This document shows, piece after piece, positions 8,607 to 16,720 of a DNA stretch of 64,000 nt. The DNA comes from Rhodoferax sp. (lineage in GTDB: Bacteria > Pseudomonadota > Gammaproteobacteria > Burkholderiales > Burkholderiaceae_C). The translations under genes were made by a program, and so were the position numbers. The DNA is taken from the NCBI RefSeq assembly GCF_018780565.1, contig NZ_JADMJN010000006.1, forward strand, positions 44,030-108,029, read 5' to 3'. Under the pieces are notes generated by a model. It did no database searches. It was not told where the DNA came from and worked only from the letters and a program-made list of their open reading frames with translations. Numbering within the stretch: the first letter of the stretch is position 1; every line of letters starts with the position of its first letter.

Positions 8607-9781
8607 GTGCCGCCTTGAAGTCCCTGCGGGGCAGTGCCGTGATCGCTGGTGTGGCCACCTTTGGCTGCGGCGAGACGCCTGGCTTCACCGACATGGAGCT
8701 GCTGGCCCGTGCGGCCCATGCCGCCGTGGCCGATGCCGGCTTGAAGATGAGCGATATCGACGGCCTGTGCACCGCCAGCGTCGCCTCCACCATGTGGCCA
8801 ATGCCCGTGATCGAGCACCTGGGCCTGAATCCGCGTTACATCGACGGCACCATGCTGGGCGGCTCCAGCTTCATTGCCCACCTTTTGCCCGCGATGCACG
8901 CGCTGCAGTCGGGGCAGTGCCATGCCGTGTTGGTCTGCTACGGCAGCGCCCAGCGTTCCGGCGCCTTCAGTCGCGCCGAAATTGCACGGGCGCGCAAGTT
9001 TCTGGACCCGCAACCCCATGAGACGCCGTACGAGCCGATGATGCCGGCCTCGGCCTATGCACTGGTAGCCTCGCGCCACATGCACCAGTTCGGCACGACC
9101 CGCCGCGACCTGGCTGAAGTGGCCGTTGCCGCGCGGGCATGGGCCCGGCTCAACCCGGAAGCTTTCATGCGCGACCCCTTGAGCATTGACGACGTGCTGG
9201 CAGCGCGCATGGTGTCAGACCCCTTGTCGGTGCGCGATTGCTGCCTGGTCACCGACGGTGGCGGCGCCTATGTGCTGGTGCGTGCCGACCGGGCGCGTGA
9301 TCTCGCCAAAAAGCCGGTCTATGTGCTGGGCAATGCCACTACGGTGTGGAATCGCCAGATATCGAGCATGGCCGACCTCACCGTCACCGGGGCCAGCCAG
9401 TCCGGCCGCGAGGCCTATGCCATGGCGGGCCTGTCAGCCAGGGACATGCACGTGGCCCAGCTTTACGACGCTTTCACCATCAACACACTCTTGTTTCTGG
9501 AGGACCTGGGCTTTTGCAAAAAGGGCGAGGGCGCCGCCTTTGTGCAGAACGGCGGTATCGCGCCAGGTGGACACCTGCCGGTCAACACCAATGGGGGCGG
9601 CTTGTCGTGCGTTCATCCCGGCATGTACGGCATCTTCGCCCTGATTGAGGCGGTGCGCCAGCTGCGCGGTGATTGCGGTGAACGCCAGGTGGCCGGTGCC
9701 GCCACGGCCCTGGCCCATGGCAACGGCGGCACGCTGTCGAGCCAGTCCACGGCCATTCTGGGCACCGCAGACGCCCTTTGA
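8603..9781 (+). CDS. Thiolase-fold lipid-transfer protein, probably Ltp2-like retro-aldolase
   Basis: The 392-residue protein has the overall SCP-x thiolase fold, but the catalytic cysteines are gone. The nucleophile region reads MLGGSSF with no Cys, and the C-terminal Gly-rich motif reads HGNGGTLSS where active thiolases have a Cys. The usual HDCFT motif is changed to LYDAFT (Tyr288), and a second Tyr342 lies in the HPGMYG segment. Ltp2 aldolases use two tyrosines in the same regions (numbered 294 and 344 in the characterised enzyme, from memory). This and the coupled DUF35 partner support retro-aldol cleavage of a 3-hydroxyacyl-CoA rather than thiolysis. A binding-only protein is an alternative. 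Confidence 0.72.
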   Translation: MSAALKSLRGSAVIAGVATFGCGETPGFTDMELLARAAHAAVADAGLKMSDIDGLCTASVASTMWPMPVIEHLGLNPRYIDGTMLGGSSFIAHLLPAMHALQSGQCHAVLVCYGSAQRSGAFSRAEIARARKFLDPQPHETPYEPMMPASAYALVASRHMHQFGTTRRDLAEVAVAARAWARLNPEAFMRDPLSIDDVLAARMVSDPLSVRDCCLVTDGGGAYVLVRADRARDLAKKPVYVLGNATTVWNRQISSMADLTVTGASQSGREAYAMAGLSARDMHVAQLYDAFTINTLLFLEDLGFCKKGEGAAFVQNGGIAPGGHLPVNTNGGGLSCVHPGMYGIFALIEAVRQLRGDCGERQVAGAATALAHGNGGTLSSQSTAILGTADAL

Positions 9782-9805
9782 ACACAAAGAAATGAAGGAC
9801 TACCG

Positions 9806-10960
9806 ATGATCCGCGATCCCCAGACCCTGAACGCATTGCTTGATACGGTGAACCGCTTTGTGCGTGAACGGCTCGTGCCCGCCGAAGCCCTCGTCGCTGA
9901 AACCGATGAGATTCCAGCCGACATCGTCAATGACATGAAGCAGATGGGCTTGTTCGGCCTGACGGTGCCCGAAGAGTTCGGCGGCCTGGCCCTGACCATG
10001 GAAGAAGAGGTCATGGTGATGCTCGCCATGGGTCAGACTTCGCCTTGCTTTCGGTCCCTGTTTGGCACCACCGTGGGGATTGGGTCGCAGGGCATTGTGT
10101 TCGATGGCACACCCGAGCAGAAAGCGAAGTACCTGCCCAAACTCGCCACCGGCGAGCTGATTGCCTCGTTTGCGCTGACCGAGCCCGATGCCGGGTCGGA
10201 TGCCGCATCGCTGCGCACCATGGCGATTCGTGACGGCGATCACTATGTGGTGAACGGCACCAAGCGCTACATCACTAACTCGCCGCAGGCCGGTATCTTT
10301 ACGTTGATGGCGCGCACCAACCCGCAGGACAAGGGTGCGGGCGGTGTCTCGGCCTTCATCGTGGAAGCCAACACACCCGGCATCACGATTGGCAAGGTTG
10401 ACAAGAAGATGGGCCAGCGCGGTGCGCACACGGCGGATGTGATTTTCGAGAACTGTCGCGTGCCAGTCAGCCAGCTCATGGGTGGCAAAGAAGGGCAGGG
10501 CTTCAAGACAGCGATGAAAGTCCTGGAAAAGGGTCGCATCCATATCGCCGCCATTTGCGTCGGCGTGGCTGAGCGCATGCTGCGCGATGCGCTGAATTAC
10601 GCCATTGACCGGAAACAGTTTGGCCAGCCGATCGCCGAATTCCAGCTGGTGCAGGCGATGCTGGCTGACAGCCAGGCCGAGCTTTATGCCGCCCGCTGCA
10701 TGGTGATCGATGCGGCGCGCAAGCGTGACGAGGGCTTGAACGTGGCCACGGAGGCATCGTGCTGCAAATTGTTTGCCTCCGAGATGTGCGGCCGCGTGGC
10801 CGACCGTGCGGTGCAGATCTTTGGCGGTGCCGGTTACCTGAGCGAATACGGCATCGAGCGCTTCTACCGGGACGTGCGTCTGTTTCGCCTGTACGAGGGC
10901 ACCAGCCAGATCCAGCAGATCGTCATTGCGCGCAACATGGTCCGCGAGGCCACGCGCTGA
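9806..10960 (+). CDS. Acyl-CoA dehydrogenase
   Basis: A 384-residue flavoprotein with all usual regions: the LTEPDAGSD loop, the KRYITNS strand, the QIFGGAGYLSEY segment and the C-terminal LYEGTSQIQ motif, in which Glu364 is the expected catalytic base of short-chain-type enzymes. It oxidises an acyl-CoA to the trans-2-enoyl-CoA with ETF as acceptor. An AAGGA site precedes the ATG, 24 bp after the thiolase-fold gene. It differs clearly from the dehydrogenase at 2569-3723, whose end motif is YGGANEVM. The gene is followed by a periplasmic receptor on the same strand. Confidence 0.9.
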   Translation: MIRDPQTLNALLDTVNRFVRERLVPAEALVAETDEIPADIVNDMKQMGLFGLTVPEEFGGLALTMEEEVMVMLAMGQTSPCFRSLFGTTVGIGSQGIVFDGTPEQKAKYLPKLATGELIASFALTEPDAGSDAASLRTMAIRDGDHYVVNGTKRYITNSPQAGIFTLMARTNPQDKGAGGVSAFIVEANTPGITIGKVDKKMGQRGAHTADVIFENCRVPVSQLMGGKEGQGFKTAMKVLEKGRIHIAAICVGVAERMLRDALNYAIDRKQFGQPIAEFQLVQAMLADSQAELYAARCMVIDAARKRDEGLNVATEASCCKLFASEMCGRVADRAVQIFGGAGYLSEYGIERFYRDVRLFRLYEGTSQIQQIVIARNMVREATR

Positions 10961-11010
10961 GTTCAGTATTCCCTTCCCTCCATACCGTTCAGTCCCTAAG
11001 GAAAACCACG

Positions 11011-11979
11011 ATGAAAAACCTGATTTCCCGTCGCACCGTGCTGGCTGCAACTGCAGCCTTCTGCGCCATACCCGCTATGGCGCAAACAGCATTTCCCAGT
11101 CAGACTATCAAGATCATCGTGCCCTATCCGGCGGGTGGCGCTACGGACATTCTGGCGCGCATGGTGGCCCAGAAGCTGCAAGACGCCTGGAGCAACCCCG
11201 TTGTGGTGGAAAACAAGCCGGGCGCCGGCGGTACCATTGGCAACAACACGGTGGCCAAGGCCGCGCCGGATGGTCACACTATTCTCATGGCGATCACGGC
11301 GATTGTTCAGCAGCCCACGCTGATGACCTTGCCCTACGATCCGATCAAGGATTTTGCGCCCGTGACCCAGATCGCCAAGAGCCCCAGCATGTTCGCCGTG
11401 CCGCTGAATTCGCAAGCCAAAAGCCTCAAGGAGTTTGTGACCCTGGTGAAAGCCAGCCCCGGACAATTCAATTTCGGGACCTACGGTGCAGGCACCTCTT
11501 CGCACATCCAGGGTTCTCTGCTGAATCTGCAGGCGGGGCTGGATATGGTGCATGTGCCGTTCCAGGGCGCCGCGCCGCTGGTGACCAATATGGTGGGCGG
11601 CCAGCTGACTTCTGCCTTCATCGATAGCGCTTCAGCGCGCGCGCACATCAAGTCGTTCCGCCCTCTGGCCGTAACCGGCACGCAGCGCATGCCCTCCTTG
11701 CCGGATGTGCCCACGTTCAAGGAACTGGGTTATCACTCTTACGAGCCGATCGGCTGGTTCGGCATGTTCCTGCCCGCGTCCACTTCGGCGGCCGTTGTGA
11801 ACAAGTTTTCCGATGAAGTCAACCGCATTTTGCGCTTGCCCGACGTGGTGGCGCGCATCGAAGGCCTGGGTTTGTGGGTAGGTGGCGGCAAGCCTGAGGA
11901 GTTCGCGCAGACGGTCAAGTCCGATGCAGGTGTCTACGCCAAGATCATCAAGGATGCCAACATCAAGATCGGTCAATGA
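11011..11979 (+). CDS. Bug/TctC-family periplasmic solute receptor
   Basis: The ATG preceded by TAAGGAAAA is chosen as start. The first 25 residues form a signal peptide with an SRRTVLA segment (Tat-like twin Arg) ending in AMA. The mature part shows the Bug signatures: PYPAGGATD near the N-terminus, ENKPGAGG, and the VPFQGAAPL loop. These receptors bind carboxylates, usually with a TctAB membrane pair; none is encoded in this window, so it is an orphan receptor, as is common in Burkholderiales. Its place in the beta-oxidation operon suggests it binds the carboxylic acid activated by the neighbouring ligases. Its stop overlaps the next start. Confidence 0.88.
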   Translation: MKNLISRRTVLAATAAFCAIPAMAQTAFPSQTIKIIVPYPAGGATDILARMVAQKLQDAWSNPVVVENKPGAGGTIGNNTVAKAAPDGHTILMAITAIVQQPTLMTLPYDPIKDFAPVTQIAKSPSMFAVPLNSQAKSLKEFVTLVKASPGQFNFGTYGAGTSSHIQGSLLNLQAGLDMVHVPFQGAAPLVTNMVGGQLTSAFIDSASARAHIKSFRPLAVTGTQRMPSLPDVPTFKELGYHSYEPIGWFGMFLPASTSAAVVNKFSDEVNRILRLPDVVARIEGLGLWVGGGKPEEFAQTVKSDAGVYAKIIKDANIKIGQ

Positions 11980-12419
11980 GTGCTGCCCCTCCAGACGCAA
12001 GCATGAATACAAAGACGGAAACGCCCCCTGTGGATACCTCCAATTTGTTTGCGCAGGTGGCTTTCAACCGCATGCTGGATCTGCAGCGCGAGTTTGCCGA
12101 AGGCGGCGTGGCGCGTCTGGTGTTGCAGACCCGCCCCGAACTCACGAACAACCATCTGGCTGTGCATGGTGGCGTGGTCATGACCATGCTCGATGGCGCC
12201 ATGTCAAGTGCGGCGCTGTCCAAGTCCGGCTTCACGCGTGCGGTCGTCACGGTCGATATGTCTGCCAGTTTCATCAAGCCGGCCCGCGGCCGTCTGGTGG
12301 CCCATGGCCTGGCCGTGGGCGGGGGCAAATCGATCTGCTTTTGCGAAGCACGCGTCGAAGACGAGGCGGGCGACCTGGTGGCTCGTGCCCTCGGCACATT
12401 CAAGTATGTGGATCCTTGA
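11976..12419 (+). CDS. PaaI-family hot-dog thioesterase
   Basis: A 147-residue hot-dog protein with the PaaI-type segment AVHGGVVMTMLDGAMSSA, which includes the conserved HGG and Asp, and a VDMSASFIKPA strand. Family members hydrolyse acyl-CoA or aryl-CoA thioesters and often release CoA from dead-end intermediates in catabolic pathways. It overlaps the receptor stop by 4 bp (ATGA). An in-frame ATG nine codons later (12003) is an alternative start, and the first ten or so residues look non-conserved. It lies between two receptor genes in the same orientation. Confidence 0.82.
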   Translation: MSAAPPDASMNTKTETPPVDTSNLFAQVAFNRMLDLQREFAEGGVARLVLQTRPELTNNHLAVHGGVVMTMLDGAMSSAALSKSGFTRAVVTVDMSASFIKPARGRLVAHGLAVGGGKSICFCEARVEDEAGDLVARALGTFKYVDP

Positions 12420-12451
12420 GCGCCTTTTTTACAACAACAGGAGACAACAAG

Positions 12452-13447
12452 ATGAAAAAATTGACACGTGCACCTTTCCAGACAAGCCGACGCAGTGCAT
12501 TGGGCCTGCTCACGGCGTTGCTGGCCACGGCACCACTTGCAAGCCTGGCGCAGGCGCCAGCCGGGCAAGTTGTGAAGCTGGTCGTCGGCTATGCGGCGGG
12601 TGGTCCGGTGGATGCCGCCGCGCGGCTGTTCGCCCCGGCCCTGGCGCGGGAGTTGGGCCAGCCGGTGGTGGTGGATAACCGTCCCGGTGCCGGCGGCGCC
12701 ATGGGTGGCGACTCGGTGGCCAAGGCGCCTCCCAATGGCTTGCTGTTCTTCTTTGCTGCCAGCCCCACCATCACGATCAGTCCGAACATTCTCAAATCCA
12801 TGCCGTTTGACCCGGCCAAGGACCTGACCGCGGTTGCCCCTATTTTGAGCTACTACAACGTGCTGGTGACCAACAAGTCCCAGCCGTTCAAAACGGTGCC
12901 GGAACTGGTGGCGTACGCCAGGAAGAACCCCGAAAAACTCTCCTATGGCTCCGCCGGCATGGGGGCTTCCAACCACCTGAGTGGCGAATTGTTTGCCCTG
13001 CGCACGGGGACCCAGCTGGTGCACGTGCCCTACAAGGGCAATGCGCCTGCCATGACCGATGTCATTGGCGGACAGATCAACATGATGTTCGACATCATCG
13101 GAAGCGCGCGCAACTACATCTCCTCCGGTCGGGTGCATGCGGTGGCGGTGACTTCCCTTGAACGCAATGCCTCGCTGCCCGACGTGCCGACCATGCGTGA
13201 GGCGGGTATTGCCGACTACGAAGTGGGCGGCTGGTATGGGCTGTACGGTCCGGCCCGGTTGCCGGCGGATATGGTGGCCCGGTTCAATGAAGCCACCCGC
13301 AAGGCGCTGGCCAACGAGGAGCTGAAGAGCAAGTTGATCGAGCAAGGTTATGACCTCTGGACCGGTACGCCGCAGATGCTGGCCGACCGCGCTGCACGTG
13401 AACTCAAACTGTGGGCCACAGTCACCAAAGGTATTCAGGTTCAATGA
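12452..13447 (+). CDS. Bug/TctC-family periplasmic solute receptor
   Basis: The start at 12452 follows an ACAGGAGA site and gives 331 residues. The N-terminus is a signal peptide with a TSRRSALG twin-Arg segment and a hydrophobic core ending near ASLA. The Bug signatures VGYAAGGPVDAA, DNRPGAGGAMG and HVPYKGNAPA follow in order. It is the second receptor of this operon and clearly divergent from the one at 11011, so the two may bind different acids. No TctA or TctB membrane component is encoded nearby. The stop overlaps the start of the next ligase by 4 bp. Confidence 0.88.
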   Translation: MKKLTRAPFQTSRRSALGLLTALLATAPLASLAQAPAGQVVKLVVGYAAGGPVDAAARLFAPALARELGQPVVVDNRPGAGGAMGGDSVAKAPPNGLLFFFAASPTITISPNILKSMPFDPAKDLTAVAPILSYYNVLVTNKSQPFKTVPELVAYARKNPEKLSYGSAGMGASNHLSGELFALRTGTQLVHVPYKGNAPAMTDVIGGQINMMFDIIGSARNYISSGRVHAVAVTSLERNASLPDVPTMREAGIADYEVGGWYGLYGPARLPADMVARFNEATRKALANEELKSKLIEQGYDLWTGTPQMLADRAARELKLWATVTKGIQVQ

Positions 13448-14982
13448 GGAGCGCCATCACCCACACCTTGATTCACGAGCTGTTCGATGCCCGGGTGGCC
13501 AGTGCGCCTGGCCAGGCTTTCCTGTACACGCCAGAGGCGACGCTGACGCTGGCTGACCTGGACGCGATGGTCACGCAACTGGCGCAGGAACTGCGTGCGG
13601 ACGGCGTACAGCCGGGGGATCGGGTGTTGACCGTGGCCGAGAACTGCCCCGAGCATGTGGCGCTGATACTGGCCTGCAGCCGTGTAGGTGCCTGGTCCTG
13701 TGGTGTGAATGCCCGTATGTCGCGCGGCGAAATCAGCGGCTTCAACGCCAAGGCCGACCCGCGCGTGGTGTACTTCACCAGTGGCGTGTCGGACGCGGCG
13801 CGCCAGCACGCCCACGACGCAGGGGCCAGGTCTTCGGTGTTGCCGGGTCTGCAGCGCAGTGCGGCGCGTCCCCAGGCGGTGGCCGAGCAGGGCGAGCTGG
13901 CGGCGCGGGTGGCGGCCATCATCTTCACGTCGGGCACGACCGGCGCACCCAAGGGCGTGCTGGTGAGTCACGCGGGTATCCTGCAGTTCGCCCGCGTGTC
14001 GGCCCAGTCTCGCGAATTGGGGCCGCAAGACCGCTCCTACGCCTACCTGCCCATGACCCACATCTTCGGCCTGGGTACGGTCCTCATGGCGTCTTTGTAC
14101 GCCGGTGCGGGCCTGGTGATGCGCAGCAAGTTTGACCCTGCCGACCTGTTTGATGCACTGGCGCACCACAGCCTGTCCAACCTGCAGGGGCCACCGGCCA
14201 TGTTCAGCCGGTTGCTGGGCTGGCTGGACCAGCAGGGCATCGCGCAGCCGTTGGCGCCGGCCTTGCGTTACGTGTACACGGGTGCGGCAGCGCTGGACAT
14301 GCGCCTCAAGCAGGCCATTGAACAGCGCTTTGGCCACCCCTTGCATCACGGCTATGGTCTGTCGGAATATGCGGGCGCGCTGTGCGTGGGGCGCCTGGGC
14401 GAGCGGCGCGACGATACCTCGGCGGGCTACCTGGTGGAGGGCGGCGAACTGCGCATCGTGAACTCGCAGGGCCAGGACTTGCCAAGCGGTGAGAAAGGTG
14501 AAATCTGGATGCGTGGCGTGGGTCTGATGCCCGGTTACTTTCGCGATGCACCGGCCACTGCGCAGGTCATGCGACCGGGTGGCTGGTATGCCAGTGGCGA
14601 CCTGGGCTGCCAGGCGGCGGATGGCGCCTTGTTTGTGGTGGGTCGGCTCAAGGAAATGATCATTCGCTCCGGCTTCAACGTGTATCCCGGAGAAGTGGAA
14701 GTGGTGCTTGCCGCGTTCCCCGGTGTCCAGCGTGCAGCGGTGGTGGGGCGTAGCGAATCAGACGGCAACGAAGAAATTGTGGCCTTCGTCGAAACCGCAG
14801 ATCAGATGCCCCTGGACATGCATGGCCTGCAAGCCCATATCGCCGAAAACCTGGCGCCCTACAAGCGCCCTGCCCGGGTGATTTGCGTGGAGTCTTTTCC
14901 GATGACGCTCAGCGGCAAGGTGCTCAAGCGACAGTTGCTGAGCGACCTGGTTCAGACCACGCCTTGCGCAGTTCTCCCTTGA
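13444..14982 (+). CDS. AMP-dependent acyl-CoA ligase
   Basis: A 512-residue adenylating enzyme starting at the ATG that overlaps the receptor stop. The motif FTSGTTGAPKG begins at Phe161, a YGLSEYAG segment follows, and the C-terminal catalytic Lys492 lies in the LSGKVLK motif. It activates a carboxylic acid to its CoA thioester. Its last 59 bp overlap, on the opposite strand, the end of the convergent ligase at 14924-16477. Both catalytic lysines lie just outside the overlap, so only the C-terminal tails share DNA. The substrate is unknown but is likely tied to the two receptors directly upstream. Confidence 0.87.
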   Translation: MRSAITHTLIHELFDARVASAPGQAFLYTPEATLTLADLDAMVTQLAQELRADGVQPGDRVLTVAENCPEHVALILACSRVGAWSCGVNARMSRGEISGFNAKADPRVVYFTSGVSDAARQHAHDAGARSSVLPGLQRSAARPQAVAEQGELAARVAAIIFTSGTTGAPKGVLVSHAGILQFARVSAQSRELGPQDRSYAYLPMTHIFGLGTVLMASLYAGAGLVMRSKFDPADLFDALAHHSLSNLQGPPAMFSRLLGWLDQQGIAQPLAPALRYVYTGAAALDMRLKQAIEQRFGHPLHHGYGLSEYAGALCVGRLGERRDDTSAGYLVEGGELRIVNSQGQDLPSGEKGEIWMRGVGLMPGYFRDAPATAQVMRPGGWYASGDLGCQAADGALFVVGRLKEMIIRSGFNVYPGEVEVVLAAFPGVQRAAVVGRSESDGNEEIVAFVETADQMPLDMHGLQAHIAENLAPYKRPARVICVESFPMTLSGKVLKRQLLSDLVQTTPCAVLP

Positions 14983-16477
14983 GTACCTTGCCCGCTGCCG
15001 AAAGCGGCAGCGCAGTGCGAAATTCAATGCTCTTGGGGCATTTGTAGCCGCCCAGTTGCGTGCGGCAGTGGGCGATGAGGGCAGCCTCGGTCACGCTCAC
15101 GCCAGGGCGCAACACCACCACGGCATGCACTGTTTCGCCCCATTTTTCACTCGGGATGCCGATCACTGCGCTGGCGGTGACGCCGGGGTGGCGTCCCAGC
15201 ACTTCTTCCACTTCGGCAGGATAGACGTTCTCCCCGCCACTGATGACCATGTCCTTGATGCGGTCAACCACATACACATAGCCGGCATCGTCCATGGTGC
15301 CGCCGTCACCGGTGTGCAACCAGCCGTCACGCAGTGCTTGTTGAGTGTCAGCAGGGCGGTTCCAGTAGCCCATCATCACGACCGGTCCACGTACCAGGAT
15401 TTCGCCGGGTTCCCCGCGCGGCAATTCCTTGCCCTGGCCATCGGCGATCCGGATTTCGGTTGAGAAGCCGGCACGCCCTGCAGACCGAATGCGGTGGTGG
15501 TTTCGCTCTTCGATGCTGCTGCCGATGTGGTGCACCGATACCGACGCCGCCGTCTCGGTCATCCCGTAGGCATGGATGAACTCGACACCCGCAAAGGCCT
15601 CCAACGCCCGTTCGAGCAGCGGCACTGTAATGGGCGCGGCTCCCCACAAAATGCGGCGCAGGCTGCTCAGATCAGTCTGATTGAAGGTGGGTGCGTCCAG
15701 CAGCATCTGCAGCATGCTGGGCACCAGCACCACGTCGGTAATGCGTTCGCTGGCCAGGGTGCGCAGCACCGCTTGCGCATTGAATGCGGGGAAGGTCACA
15801 CACGTTCCGCCCACGATCGTCTGGCCCAGCATGCGTCCCAGGCCCGCGACGTGAAACATGGGTGCGGTCAGCAGCGTGATGAACTCTCCGGGGTTCGGCA
15901 CCTCGGCCATGCGACCCACCAGCGCGGCCCAAAGGTTGGCGTGCGACAGCATCACGCCTTTCGGAAATCCGGTCGTGCCACCGGTGTACAGGATGGCGGC
16001 AAGTTCGCCGTTATCACAGCGCACATCTTCAACAGGCGCGGCCTGGGCGATCAAGGTTTCGTAGTCCAGTCCAGGCGCTGCGGGCGCGTCGCTCATCGCC
16101 ACCGTGACTTGCAGCGAAGGCACCTGGTCTGAAATACCCGCCGTCAGCCCCGCCAGCGCATCATCGACAAAGAGCACACGCGCGCCGCAGTCGTTCAATG
16201 CGTAGTCGATCTCCGTGGCCGTCCACCGTGTATTGACCGGGTTGAGCACTGCTCCGGCCCACCACACCGCCAGCGCGGTCTCGATATAGCGGTCGCCATT
16301 GAGCGCCAGAATGGCAACTCGGTCGCCGCGTTTTACGCCCAGCCGAACCAGGGCCCCAGCCAGCCGCGCCACGCGCGATGCAAGTTGGGCAAAGGATTGA
16401 CGGCGGGGGCCGTCAACCGTTGCGGTCTTGTCGGGATGTCTCTGCAGTGATCGGTGCAAACCGGCGGTCAAATACAT
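14924..16477 (-). CDS. AMP-dependent acyl-CoA ligase (long-chain fatty-acid-CoA ligase type)
   Basis: A 517-residue ANL enzyme on the opposite strand to its neighbours. The ATP-binding motif YTGGTTGFPKG starts at Tyr164, the HAYGMTETA segment follows, and the catalytic Lys497 sits in the AAGKVLK motif near the C-terminus. It converges on and overlaps the preceding ligase by 59 bp, and diverges from the receptor gene at 16721 across a 243-bp region with dyad symmetries. It could serve either the upstream cluster or act independently. An ATG preceded by a GAGGAGA site supports the start. Confidence 0.87.
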   Translation of the reverse strand: MYLTAGLHRSLQRHPDKTATVDGPRRQSFAQLASRVARLAGALVRLGVKRGDRVAILALNGDRYIETALAVWWAGAVLNPVNTRWTATEIDYALNDCGARVLFVDDALAGLTAGISDQVPSLQVTVAMSDAPAAPGLDYETLIAQAAPVEDVRCDNGELAAILYTGGTTGFPKGVMLSHANLWAALVGRMAEVPNPGEFITLLTAPMFHVAGLGRMLGQTIVGGTCVTFPAFNAQAVLRTLASERITDVVLVPSMLQMLLDAPTFNQTDLSSLRRILWGAAPITVPLLERALEAFAGVEFIHAYGMTETAASVSVHHIGSSIEERNHHRIRSAGRAGFSTEIRIADGQGKELPRGEPGEILVRGPVVMMGYWNRPADTQQALRDGWLHTGDGGTMDDAGYVYVVDRIKDMVISGGENVYPAEVEEVLGRHPGVTASAVIGIPSEKWGETVHAVVVLRPGVSVTEAALIAHCRTQLGGYKCPKSIEFRTALPLSAAGKVLKGELRKAWSEPGRSATVA

Positions 16478-16574
16478 GATGTCTCCTCGTGGCCTGCTGG
16501 CCTATTGATTTATTCCCGTGTGGGTTGACCGGCGATTTGATGCCGCGTTGAAGTTCGTGGCAATTGCCGATTGG

Positions 16575-16626
16575 ATCAATTTGATTGGCTGAATTCATCA
16601 GGCGGTGAAGCGGATTCACAAGTGAA
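16575..16626. promoter_or_regulatory. Dyad symmetries in divergent ligase/receptor promoter region
   Basis: The 243 bp between the divergent ligase (14924-16477) and receptor (16721-17716) contain a perfect ATCAA-T-TTGAT dyad at 16575-16585. There is also a GTGAA-5nt-TTCAC-2nt-GTGAA triple half-site array at 16605-16626. Such repeats are typical operator layouts for a repressor or LysR-type activator, and a LysR gene closes the downstream operon. A TTGACA at 16644-16649 could be a -35 element but no good -10 is spaced from it. The assignment as operator is inference. Confidence 0.35.
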
Positions 16627-16720
16627 CTTTCCTGCCAAGCCGATTGACAGATCCTGCAATTGTGCGAGCCCTTGGGTCTTTCTACAGTCCAACAGCCAAC
16701 ATCAAAAATAGGAGACATAC

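Noticed and set aside
16644..16649. TTGACA as -35 box of the receptor gene
   Set aside because: No acceptable -10 hexamer lies 16-18 nt downstream.
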